Assembly: GCF_036785885.1 (NCBI RefSeq)
Contig: NC_092324.1
Location: forward strand, 21,069,001-21,133,000
Origin: Coffea arabica
Taxonomy: Eukaryota > Streptophyta > Magnoliopsida > Gentianales > Rubiaceae
DNA: 64,000 nucleotides
Direction of reading: 5' to 3'
Shown here: positions 9,491-19,622 of the stretch, in pieces
Layout: each line of letters opens with the position of its first letter
How positions within the stretch are numbered: the first letter of the stretch is position 1
Notes under the pieces: model-generated
The model's input: the letters and a program-made list of their open reading frames with translations, nothing else
Databases searched by the model: none
What the model was told of the DNA's origin: nothing
Program-made: the position numbers and the translations under genes

Positions 9491-12259
9491 TGTGACAGCC
9501 CCACCTTCCCCTAAGGCGAACCAAAGGGGTTAGCGGACTGCCTGCCCAACTCTCGCTAGGACTAACGGTTCAGTTCAGAGCGATCTAATACGTTTCGGAA
9601 CTTACAAACGCGCGTAAACAAGTCAAAATCACAAAAATAAAAAAAAATGAAACCGGAGTCGGCCATGAATAGTAACCGACACGTCAAAATCCAACCAAAC
9701 ATCAAACAAATATTTACATGTTGAAATTAAGCATATACAATCCCAAGTGGCATACAAAAGTTATTCAAAAGTGGATACATGTACGGTTTGCCAAATCAAA
9801 AGAGAAACGGACCCAAAAGTACATTTAGGGTTTCAATCAAGGAGCTATACAAAAGATATGTCCATCTAGCTCAATTCGGCAACCAACTATCAAATCCAGT
9901 CCAAAAGTATTTATTTTCCTGTAAGGAAAACAAAAGGGAATAGAGTGAGCTTACGCCCAGTGAGATAATACCACTCAAGCAGCAAAGTTCACATAAACAT
10001 CAAGCTTTTCATTTCAATTCATCAAAAGTAAGCAAAGGCACACATCAATAGTGGTGATAAAAGGATACGGGCGGCTCTCAAGACCCCTTTTCCTCGTTTG
10101 CATTCTTGATCGGATCTCATTGACCCTCCGTCAATGTTTAAGAGTAACCAACCGTAGGCTCCACTTTACTTCCATTCCTTCCACCCAACATACCCCTACC
10201 GGGCCCGAACTCCAAACAATAGAAATTTGGTAATACTCGAGTATACCGGAATCAAGAGTCTCACTACTACAAGATTCCATATAACAGTCCCCACGACTCG
10301 TCAATTTTCACGACCAAGCCCTCGCCGGCTCGATCCAATCGACTACAAATGGGGTTGAGCTCAGTCGTATCAGTAATGGTCGTTGGATACTCGTCCAAGC
10401 GACACCAAATTCATGAACCAATTCAGTATTTCATGTATCATTCAATCATTGCAGTAAAACAGTAGACAGTCATATGAGATACCAATGGGTGAGGGCGATC
10501 AAGTACACCCTCACTTAATTAAGTTCAACGCAGCAAACAAGCCTTCAAGGCATCCAATTCACATATACCAAAGCCACATTGTAAACAACAAGTGAGCGGT
10601 ACACTCACCAATCAAGCAAATGATATTTCATGCACTTCCGCCTAAGAGCGTCTTGCACCACCGTCACGTCCTAACATATTCAAATAAGCACAATAAGACT
10701 CAATTACAAGTCATAAACCAAGTCCCAATACCACCAAAATAGGCTCCATAAGAATACATAAGCACTAGAGTAAACCAGGAAAATCCGGAAATGGAATAAG
10801 CTCTAACCCAAAAAAAATAGTTTTTGACATCATTTTGCGGTTTTGGCACCATTGACACTACGATTATCGGATGGAGATGCAAGATACACCGTTTCGAAGC
10901 TAAGAGATAGGGCTAAAATGTTGAAGAAGGCTACTCTGTCCAGTTCCAGGTGTAACCAGGTCAAAAATGCAAGATACTAACCCAGAACCGTAAAACACAG
11001 GTTCACAAACCACATTCTGGTTCAAACATCATAAGTCAGACTACCTAAGTCCAAATCAAGTAATTCCAAATCCATCCGAAAGCTACGATTCACGGCTACA
11101 ATTCATCAGAAGACCTCAACAACCAATTCCGAAGTATTCCCAACCAAAATAACCAATTACAGAAGCAATTCTCAAGTTCGGGTAAAAACAGGGTAGCAGG
11201 GGTAATTCAGTCTTTTCACAAGCTACGTCACTCCGATTGACCTGAAATGTTTTAGGCATCTCTAAAATATCATTCCCTACAACTTTCATGTTTTAACCGA
11301 AGGCCAATTCGGCCTCTAACTATGAGGTACTGTGCCGGGTAGAATGTAGGACATGAAACCCTAGTTTTCCAATTTTCCTTCCAAAACAGAAATTTCCTGC
11401 AATTAACCACTTTTTCCACCTTCTAGCTTTCTTAAATATCATTTCCAATCATCATACATGACCACATAATAATAATCATATGAAAACAGAAAAATCACCA
11501 ATAATTATAAAACTTCACCAATTCAACCAATATCAAGATATAATCCATAAAATTACATCTTAAACTACCACCAATCATGAATTAAACATCATTAGATGGA
11601 GGAGAAGGGTTCCTTCACAACTCACCTTAGCAACACAAGAGAGAGAGCAACTAGTCACCTTAGCTTTCCAAACAACTTCACCAATCACCTCACCAACACT
11701 AAGTGAAGAGGTTTTATGGAACAAAAGCAAGTTTAAGTGGTTGTTTTGATGGATTTGAGCTAAATGGAAGCAAGAACTTGGTGAGTTTTCTTTCTTTCTT
11801 TCTTGGAGAGGGCCGGCTTCAAGGAGCTAATTTTTGAGTGATTTTTTGTCAATTTTTGAGTTATTTTAACCAAATGGTAAAAGGGTGAATAGTGTTCAAA
11901 AAGTGAAAACTAATCATATGGTGACACTTGTCACCCTAGTTAATGCATCCATATCTCTTTGTTCCCTCTCACATCAATCCACTTGGTAACTTCTAATTAT
12001 CTCTTAGCACCCGATAATTTAAACCCAGTATCCGAAACTTAACCTACTTGGCCGAATTTTTCCGAACTTTTCGCCTTAGTGGGTCCCACGTCCGGTATAC
12101 GCTCTTAATTTCTTAAAACCTAACTAATACTAGAAAACTCACCTAAAAACTATATTTACTCATAAAAATTATCTAGACTTTTTGAATAAAGAAAATGCAG
12201 AAAACATGCCAGTAACCCGAATAAAACCTAGAAACTGGGAAAAATTACGGGTTCTCACA
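9491..12259 (-). repeat. Tekay 5' LTR, full length (first copy)
   Basis: 2,769 bp, TGTGACAGCCCC to GTTCTCACA on the plus strand. It is the promoter-bearing LTR of the minus-strand element. It retains the 848-bp segment, with one flanking TATGAG copy, at 10473-11320 that the other LTR has lost. Differences from the other LTR outside that segment are about 19 substitutions, 17 of them transitions by my count. Small open frames inside it (for example 10700-10882) have no recognisable coding content. Confidence 0.93.
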
Positions 12260-12264
12260 AAGTA

Positions 12265-12884
12265 GACCCGATATTATGTTTGTCATTTGCTTGTGTACTT
12301 GTTTCCAATCTTTCCCTAAAGAATCTCATTTAATTGCTATTAAAAGAATTATTAGATATTTAAAGGGAACCTTGAATTATGGTCTTTGGTATCTAAAATG
12401 TCATGAATTTGCCCTATATGATTTTTCAGATACTGATTTCGGTGGGTGTAGGATAGATAGAAAAAGTACTAGTGAAACATGTCACTTTCTTGGAAATTGC
12501 TTGGTATCATGGTTTAGCAAGAAACAAAATGTTATCTCTTTATCTACAGCGAAAGCGGAATATGTAGCCATCGGTGCATGTTGTGCTCAATTGTTATGGA
12601 TGAAACATATCTTGAATGACTTTGGACTTATCTATGATTGTGTGCCTATGTATTGTGATAACACGACTGCCATAAATTTGACAAAGAATCCCATTCAACA
12701 CTCTAGGATAAAGCACATAGACATAAAGCATCATTTCATTCGTAATCATGTCCAAAAGGGTGAAATTTGTGTAAAATATGTTTGTTCGAAAGACCAAATT
12801 GCTGATATTCTTACAAAAACTTTACCTTTGGACCAGTTTATATTTTTAAGGACAAAATTGGACGTTTTGAAGAAGATTATCTAA
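12265..12884 (+). pseudogene. Copia RNase H region, continuation beyond the Tekay insertion (first copy)
   Basis: The frame that stops at LYLTAS near 1997 resumes here as RPDIMFVICLC, followed by the conserved HLIAIKRIIRYLKGTLNYGL block, the RNase H core (FSDTDFGG, RKSTSETCHFLG, WFSKKQNVISLSTAKAEYVA, CDNTTAINL) and the C-terminal KYVCSKDQIADILTK motif. It stops at 12882-12884. The join across the Tekay element is exact once the AAGTA duplication is removed, so this was one pol gene before the insertion. About 200 residues remain open. Confidence 0.9.
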
Positions 12885-13253
12885 AATTTTCCAGTCAACC
12901 TTTATCGGACGTCCGATAGTTGATGAACGGACGTCCGACAGTGTTCTAAGCCATTTTCCAGAAAAGTTTTGCTTTGGACGGTAGTTCCAGACGACTTTCT
13001 TTGTTCGGCCGTCTGATACTCAAAATGGGCATTTTATAAAGGGTGCTTCTCTTCATTTGGCTCAGAAATATTCTCTCTCTCGGACGCACCCTTTCTTTTC
13101 CCTCTAATTTCAAAAATTCAAATTCGTTTCTTCTCAAGACAAATTAGGGGGAGTTATTCTGAAATTATAAGTTTGGTTGCAATGAGTGAGGGGGAGTCTA
13201 TGCTCATATGCTCAATCTTTTTCCTTCCTTCCATCCATTGTTTTGTCATCATC

Positions 13254-13267
13254 AAAAAGGGGGAGAA
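13254..13267 (+). other. Copia polypurine tract (first copy)
   Basis: AAAAAGGGGGAGAA immediately precedes the TGTTGATC start of the Copia 3' LTR, the expected primer site for plus-strand synthesis. A similar purine block, TTAGGGGGAG near 13146, lies further upstream. Confidence 0.8.
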
Positions 13268-14211
13268 TGTTGATCTTGATCCCTATCTTTTGATGTTTAC
13301 AAAACAAATGGATGATACTAATATTTTTTCAAGATATACTTTCAGTTTTGAAGTTGTTTGATGAACAAGTGCAATTGAAAGGGGACTAAGTATGCTGAAG
13401 CTGTCGGACGCTCAAATAGTCAGGATCGGACGTCCGAAAGGATGAAGAACATCAAGAAGGAAACTCTGTCGGACGCTCGTAAGGAAGCATCGGACGTCCT
13501 GAAGGATCGGACGCATGCTTCGGACGCACATCAATCTCATCGGACGTCCTAAAAATTCCACGAAGATTTGATAACTCTCTGGACGACGTTCGGACACAGA
13601 AGCTCGGACGATAAAATCCCATCGGATGTCCGAACGACAACTTGGCTGATTTTCGGACGATGGGATCGGACGGTGATTAATCTGTCGGACGTCCGACGTC
13701 CCCAACGGCTAGTTGACTGTTCAGCTACTTTCTATCCGTTGGATGCTTTAATGAGGCACTCTCTTGGTCCTATATAAATAGTGGTTGGTCAGATACTTCA
13801 GATAACTTTTGCACACTTTGTTTACAAGATCTCAAGAGATATTTTAGCTAGAAAATAGTCTCCAAAGCTAGATTTGTAGTCTTAGTGGTGTGAGGTTCAT
13901 TGTAAGCTTTTCATTTGTGAGTGAATCTTTCATGAGTGTAGCTTTGTGAGGGTTGTCCTGAGGGATAGTAAAACGTCCTGGCTTGACCGAGTGGAGTTCG
14001 GGGCAAGGAGGAGGTGAACCTTCCTTTGTACACAAGAGTGATTATAATTCATCAACTTGAAGTAGCTTGTCTCAATTAATCTACAAGCTCAAGAGGAGTT
14101 GGGTAGTTAATTGGTTTGCAACTCTTTCCTTTTTATTTACTTATTGTTACGTTTATGATCTTTAATTTGTTTATCTCTTCTACTCACAAGCACTTGTGCT
14201 TTCTTATCAAC
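13268..14211 (+). repeat. Copia 3' LTR (first copy)
   Basis: About 944 bp, starting TGTTGATCTTGATCCC after a polypurine tract and ending near ATCAAC (14206-14211), the inverted match of the start as in many Copia LTRs. The U3 part carries many CGGACG / CGGACGTCCG motifs (13403-13690) and then a TATA box at 13771-13780. LINE coding sequence begins directly after it. The matching 5' LTR is absent from the unit. Confidence 0.75.
13771..13780 (+). promoter_or_regulatory. TATA box of the Copia LTR (first copy)
   Basis: TATATAAATA lies about 500 bp into the LTR, just downstream of the CGGACG motif cluster, at the expected U3/R boundary. It would drive plus-strand transcription. Confidence 0.6.
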
Positions 14212-16561
14212 TGTCTCATTGGTTGTCTTCGGGCCTTACATATATAAAATCCAGCAGAGGTCTAAGACAAGGAGACCCCCTCTCTCCTTATCTGTTCTTA
14301 ATTTGTGCAGAAGGTTTGTCTCAGCTAATTAACAAGAAGGTAGACCAAAAACTGATCACCGGAATCAAAGTGTGTCAGAAAAGCCAGCAGATATCGCATT
14401 TGTTTTTTGCAGATGACTCTTTAATTTACTGCAAAGCAACAATTCAAGAGGCTAAACAGGTAAAAGACTTGCTAAAGTTTTACTCAGTGGTTTCAGGACA
14501 ACTGGTGAACTTTGAGAAATCAGTAGTGTACTTCAGTAGAAACACCCCAACCCCAACCAGGACAGCTATTTGTGAAGAGTTAGGAAACTTGAAGGAGGCA
14601 GTAAATGGCAGATACTTGGGGTTACCAATGGCAATAGGAAGGACTAAGAACCAAGTTTTTGGCTACATCAAAAGTGCAATGAATAACAAATTGAAAGGAT
14701 GGAGGAATAAGATGTTGAGTTTGGCGGGGAAAGAAGTGCTCATAAAGTCAATAATCCTAGCAATGCCAAATTATGCCATGGCATGCTTTAAACTTCCAAA
14801 AGGGCCGTGTAAGGATATTTGTAAGAGTATAGCCAACTTCTGGTGGGGTGGAAATCAGCAGGAAAAGAAGGTGCACTGGATAAGTTGGAAGAAACTAGCA
14901 AATGTCAAAGGGAAAGGGGGACTGGGGTTCAGAGATTTAGAAGCCTTTAATGAAACTTTACTTGCTAAGCAACTTTGGAGGATCATCTCTTCCCTAAATT
15001 TGCTTATGAGCAAAGTGATGAGGGCCAAATACTTAACAGACCTAAAAGCTCTGGAAACTCACCCTCCTCAATCAGCTTCTTGGACTTGGAGAAGTATCCA
15101 AAGTGCTTGGAACTTGATCCAAAAAGGACTATGGAAAAGAGTGGGGGATGGAGAGCAGGTGAACATATGGAAGGACAGATGGGTGTTGGGCTCTAAATCA
15201 GGAAAAGTTTCTATGATATGCCCTCCAAACTGCCATTTGCAAACAGTGGACCAACTAATACAAGAAGGAGGATGGAATAAGGAAATCCTGCAGCAAGTTT
15301 TTAATCAAAAAGACAGAGAGCAAATAGCCAATATGCCACTCAGTGTGTTTAAAAGACAAGACAGGTTCTTCTGGAGCTTTTCAAAGTCTGGAATCTACAC
15401 AGCAAAAACAGGCTATGCAAATGTTGTGCAGGCAAGCAGTAGAGACGAAAGAAGATAGAATCTGGGGGAGGAAACAAGTTGGGAAATCAGGAAACACAGC
15501 ATCTGGAAGCAACTTTGGAACTTGAGTTTAAAGCACAAGCTGAAACACTTCATCTGGAAGTGTTTACAAAATGGTATAGCTATTAAAGAAGCACTCCACA
15601 AAAGAACAGGAAAATGGGACATTATATGTACACTTTGTGGAGAGGGAGTAGAAACAATAGATCACATGTTTTTCCAATGTCCAATGGCACAAATAGTGTG
15701 GAAATTAGCACCAGTTAAATGGGAAGGGTTGAGGGATCTACAAAGTAATATGTGGAGATGGTGGGAGGCTGTAGCTTAGACAGGAACAAAGGAGCTAGGC
15801 ATGGAACAGATCAGTCTGAATGCAAACATCCTATGGCAGCTATGGAAAGCAAGGAACAAGTCAGTGTTTGAACAGCAAAGAGGAGAAGCAAGAGACATAG
15901 TCTTAGGGCACAACAAGAATGGATAGAGTTTGAAGAGGCAATGCAACAGGAAACAAAAATGAAGCAGGGAGGAGTAGATTCAAACCAGAATGAACAGACA
16001 AGTGTAACATCACTAGAAGGAGTAATTAGAATCCACACAGATGCTGCCATCAATGCAAGGATGATCAGAACAGGGAAAGGAATAATTGCTAGGCACTGGA
16101 CAGGAAAGATTATAAGAGCAAAGGTAGTAGTAGAAAAGAAGAAGGGTGAAGCTCTAATGGAAGAAACTTTAACCATTAGATTGGCTCTCCAAATGGCAAG
16201 AGAAGCAGGCTGGAGGAAAATTGCAATCCTATCAGACTGCATAACAGCCACAGACCAAATCAGAAGCAATAATGTGCATGATGGTATTATAGCAACCATT
16301 CTAGAGGACATTGAGGATCTAACACAAGGTTTTGAGTATTGCACAGTATCTTTTGTACCTAGAATGTCTAATGTAGCAAGTCATATGCTAGCACATTTTG
16401 CAACAAAACTAGTTAATGACATAGATTGGGTAAATGATTTCCCAAGCTAGTTGATAGAAGCAGCTAGGAAAGATGAGAGGGTTGTTGCCCCTTTTTGTAA
16501 CTAATCCTTATATTATCAAGTGTTAATATATATAATGATATTGCCGTTTGTTGAAAAAAAA
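14212..16561 (+). mobile_element. L1-type LINE, 3' part, degenerate (first copy)
   Basis: Plus-strand non-LTR retrotransposon ORF2, lacking endonuclease and the first half of RT. Visible in order: RT block SSRGLRQGDPLSPYLF, catalytic FFADDSLIY, a YLGLPMAIGRTK region, the plant LINE segment WRNKMLSLAGKEVLIKSII, the zinc-binding RT-associated domain (HFIWKCLQNGIAIKEAL ... CTLCGEGVETIDHMFFQC), and an RNase H-like domain (IRIHTDAAINARM ... AILSDC) to a stop at 16450. In-frame stops at 15456-15458 and 15777-15779 and a frameshift near 15903 break it. A short 3' UTR ends in an 8-A tail at 16554-16561. Its 5' edge is the end of the Copia LTR, so Copia probably inserted into the LINE. Confidence 0.88.
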
Positions 16562-16743
16562 TCACGAGGGAAAAGGATTGTAGAAAAGATGTTCTTAGAT
16601 GGAAAAAGAAACAATTAGATAGAGCAATAAAGGCTCATAGTTTAGAAACTTTAGCTCCTGGTATTACATCTCCTTCGCCACCTATAAATTTAAGCAGTGT
16701 GCAAGCATGCGCGGCTGCATTATTTCAGTTTACAGGGAGATGA
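16561..16743 (+). pseudogene. Short open frame after the LINE tail, unrecognised (first copy)
   Basis: Sixty codons are open up to a TGA at 16741-16743, reading RAIKAHSLETLAPGITSPSP and ACAAALFQFTGR near the end. It has no start codon and begins at the LINE poly(A) tail, so it could be the remnant of an exon into which the LINE inserted. I do not recognise the family, and a chance open frame is possible. Confidence 0.2.
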
Positions 16744-18140
16744 GCTTCCAACTTGACAAACTATCCCACATAAATGAGTGTGAGATAACAGACCAAAGCA
16801 TCTCAAAGAAACCAAACTCTAGAGGTGGTCTCTTTAGAAAGCAGAGTGCAAACCGAGTCTTTTGTTCTTTATCTTCCTAGGCTGTCTTTGTTCGGTCCAA
16901 ATTCAAATAGTATGCTAACTTCTATGAATGCATCATTTGAATTTGGAAAGACCCGATGTGTAACTGCGAGACATCATCGAAAAGTGACAGCTCTTACATT
17001 GGAGGTTTAGAGATCTCAAAAAACATTCAGGTCAACAAAAATGTATGAGATCACAGATTATAAGACCTCTTCCAAATGTCTCTAAATTTGTTCAGCCTCT
17101 TATACCAAAATTCGTTAATACATCTTCCCTACCAAATGCAGACTTGAATAGCCTGCAATCATATATGTTTACTCCAATGTAGGTGAATCTTCCCTCTATT
17201 GCAATTGAAGGAAAAAGAGAGAGCTTAAGCTGACAGTAAAACAAACTAAACAAAATCAGTTGCTTGAGCCAGAGACTATAAGGATGTGAGAGTTTGTAAT
17301 CTCTCAAAACTACAACTGAACAACATAATGCTGAGATCTTTGAGGTTTCAAATCAGTCTAACCAAGTTCACCCATTACAGTCAATTGAGTGCCAATCTTC
17401 AGGTATTTAATGTAGCTTTCCCTATTAATATACTGCTTCTTATCAATTGAATGATTTCATCTAGTTTCAAAAGTCTTTCTATCTTCTTCGGGTAGTCTAA
17501 CCAGCTTTTTTCTTTTCTTTACAACAGGAGTTTTTTCCATTTTTTTTAAAATGTAACTTTTGCTTTTCCTACTATAAATGGTTAGTTTTTAATGCATTAA
17601 ATTTAAACCCATTTCAACAATCATGTAGTGCTATTGATTTTTCTATTTTTTAAAATGCATAAGCCTTTCACATTAACATGGAAGATATTATTCTGACATT
17701 TGTTTTGTAAATCTGTCAAGCAATATTATTGCTACCTTTTACTTCTCTGACAACAGACATTAATTGCTTTTCAATTCAATAGTCAAAGGCATTTTCTTTT
17801 GTCATTTAGTCAATTAAATATCTTTAGCTTTCAATGAATAAAGCATTTGGAAAGTTCTATATCATCTTTTTCTGTTTTAGTTTTAATTTTACTTTATAAC
17901 TTATCCTATTTGTGAAATTGATATTGGAGTCTACTTGACAGGAATATTTGAACAAAACCAAGGGGATTGAGCTCTTTTCTTATGATATGTTAGTTATATG
18001 TAGTGCATAGAATTACATTTAAACTGTTTATTTGTAAAATACAAGGTATTGAAATCTTTTCTGAACTTGCATTTGCAATTCATAATCGTCTGGTCCTATG
18101 CTTTGTCCGTCATTTTGACACAGATTATCAAGGATAGAAA
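16744..18140. other. AT-rich intergenic sequence, no gene seen (first copy)
   Basis: No reading frame with recognisable content. The small frames at 16825-17010 (plus) and 17092-17307 (minus) have no motif. The stretch around 17420-18060 is T-rich and intron-like. It may be decayed transposon or spacer between the LINE and the fragment at 18141. Confidence 0.5.
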
Positions 18141-18599
18141 GATGACAAGTATAGCGTCGTCAAAGTATACACCATTGAAGAATTGGTTCAGATCAACTTG
18201 GTAATCACTAACGAAGTTGCCCTTGATCCTATAGGAGACCCTACTCCAACTGCTCTAGCAAAAAGTGAGAAGGTAGCTAACACTATTGAGGAGCTTGACT
18301 TAATTGCTAAATCCATTTCCATTGAACAACCTACTACTAAAGGGCAATTCTTCAGCCCAACAACAAAGATGATCCTTGATTCAATTGCCCAGAAGTCTGA
18401 TGTTGCAAAGACGCCAACAAAAAAGCTTAACTTTTGAACCCGCAAATCCCAAAGTTAATGCACCTTCAGCTGGGAAGACAACAGTTGAGGTGGTGTTCCC
18501 TTGATTGCTGAGAAAAGCCCCATCAAAGACAACAAACCATTCTCTCCGAAATCTTATGATATTAGCCCCCTCAAGAAACAGCGTGATTCTGCAATGTGA
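18141..18599 (+). pseudogene. Decayed C-terminal coding fragment, unrecognised (first copy)
   Basis: A plus-strand stretch reads like coding DNA (DDKYSVVKVYTIEELVQINL, then FFSPTTKMILDSIAQKSDV, then KTPTKKLNF). At the TGA near 18435 it continues in another frame (FEPANPKVNAPSAGKTT), then needs a second shift near 18503 to reach SPIKDNKPFSPKSYDISPLK and end at TGA 18597-18599. A TAG also lies just upstream (18135-18137). Serine/lysine/proline richness suggests the tail of a nuclear protein, and a captured gene fragment is possible. I cannot name it. Confidence 0.35.
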
Positions 18600-19622
18600 A
18601 GCAGGCTATACAACTACATATCCACTTTTGTGTATCATATGTATTATTGAATTGCTAGGTTGCTATCTTTTGCCATCATATTAGAGTCCATTAGCATTCT
18701 CTCTATCATTAGAAGTTAACGGATTTTAATATATGATATTATTTAACTATAATAAACTTTTAAGTAGACAATTAGCATGCTAATTTATCTCTACTTAGGA
18801 CCTAATTCTGGAAGGTGTGTAATCACTACTAAAATGGCTTGATAGTTATATATAAATGATTGTTATGGATTCATTATGTATCTGTTCTCTAACTAAAATT
18901 GTTATACATGCTCGTACGCATCCTGGTTTCACCTAGTATATACACACCAATGACAACATATCTATCTTAGAATTGTAGATCACGTTATTTACATTTTTTC
19001 CTTCTTTTTCTCGTTCCACCTAGGGTTCATGTCTTCATACGGATCTGAACTGAACACATCTGAGAATTCTTCATCAATTCGTTTTCCAGTTACGGATCCA
19101 ATGCCTTCAGCTGGTGATTACATCTGAGAATTCTAATCAAACAAACTCTTTAACTCTTCCATCTTTCAATTACGAATCCAATGTCGTCGGCAGTTCAGCT
19201 GGACAACACATCTGAGACATCTATGATGCAGGCTGTTGATAAACATAGTTAATTGAAGCAAATATGAGCATTCATAAATGAATGGTTCATGCACACATGC
19301 ACGCTTGAGTAGTTGCATTGAGCAAAGATGATCGTTTATTAAAAACTCACTTGGAAACATATCAACAGTTGTCCTTAGCTAACTTTGAGTTTAATAAGAA
19401 AATCAGAGCTAACAACGCAAAATTTGAACATTCCCCAACATAATCATCTCTAACTTCCCCTATTTAATCTCTAAACCCTAAAAGACAAAAAGGAAAATCC
19501 ATTTAAAAGATGATTACAAGATTCTGCGTAAAAGTTTAATTATCAAATAGTGTACAAAAATTTGCTCATTTAGGAGCATGCACCTACTCTGACCCCTCCC
19601 ACTAATCTTCTTACCACTCTAA
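18600..19622. other. Spacer and DCAF1 3' UTR (first copy)
   Basis: The right part is the 3' untranslated region of DCAF1 on the minus strand; an AATAAA signal (minus) at 19335-19340, about 285 bp after the stop codon, is a candidate poly(A) signal. The left part is AT-rich spacer. A 32-codon plus-strand frame from ATG 19029 and three spaced ACATCTGAGA-like motifs (about 19056-19215) were seen but nothing recognisable was found. Confidence 0.4.

Larger units (their letters stand above)
1998..12259 (-). mobile_element. Tekay/Del-type Ty3/gypsy chromovirus, complete but defective (first copy)
   Basis: A 10,262-bp LTR retrotransposon on the minus strand, bounded by TGT...ACA and flanked by the 5-bp target duplication AAGTA (1993-1997 and 12260-12264). 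In element order: 5' LTR (12259-9491), tRNA-iMet-type primer site (9488-9477), a non-standard coiled-coil open frame (9375-8853), gag (8548-7747), zinc knuckles and protease (7746-6910), RT, RNase H and integrase N-terminus (6909-4975), integrase core and chromodomain (4974-3961), polypurine tract (3930-3918), 3' LTR (3917-1998). The C-terminal chromodomain and iMet primer site support Tekay/Del. It sits inside a Copia pol gene. One gag frameshift and five in-frame stops make it non-autonomous. I counted about 19 substitutions between the LTRs over roughly 1.9 kb (about 1%), so the insertion is fairly young. Confidence 0.95.

Noticed and set aside
1998..12259. Two independent Tekay insertions in the two copies
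   Set aside because: Both copies share target site, AAGTA duplication, LTR deletion, stops and frameshift, so one insertion was copied with the unit.
13426..13700. CRISPR-like array of CGGACG repeats
   Set aside because: Repeats are short, degenerate and irregularly spaced in a plant Copia LTR; no array structure.
15811..16344. 177-codon minus-strand frame with hydrophobic stretches
   Set aside because: Antisense of the LINE RNase H region; hydrophobicity follows from the codon complement.
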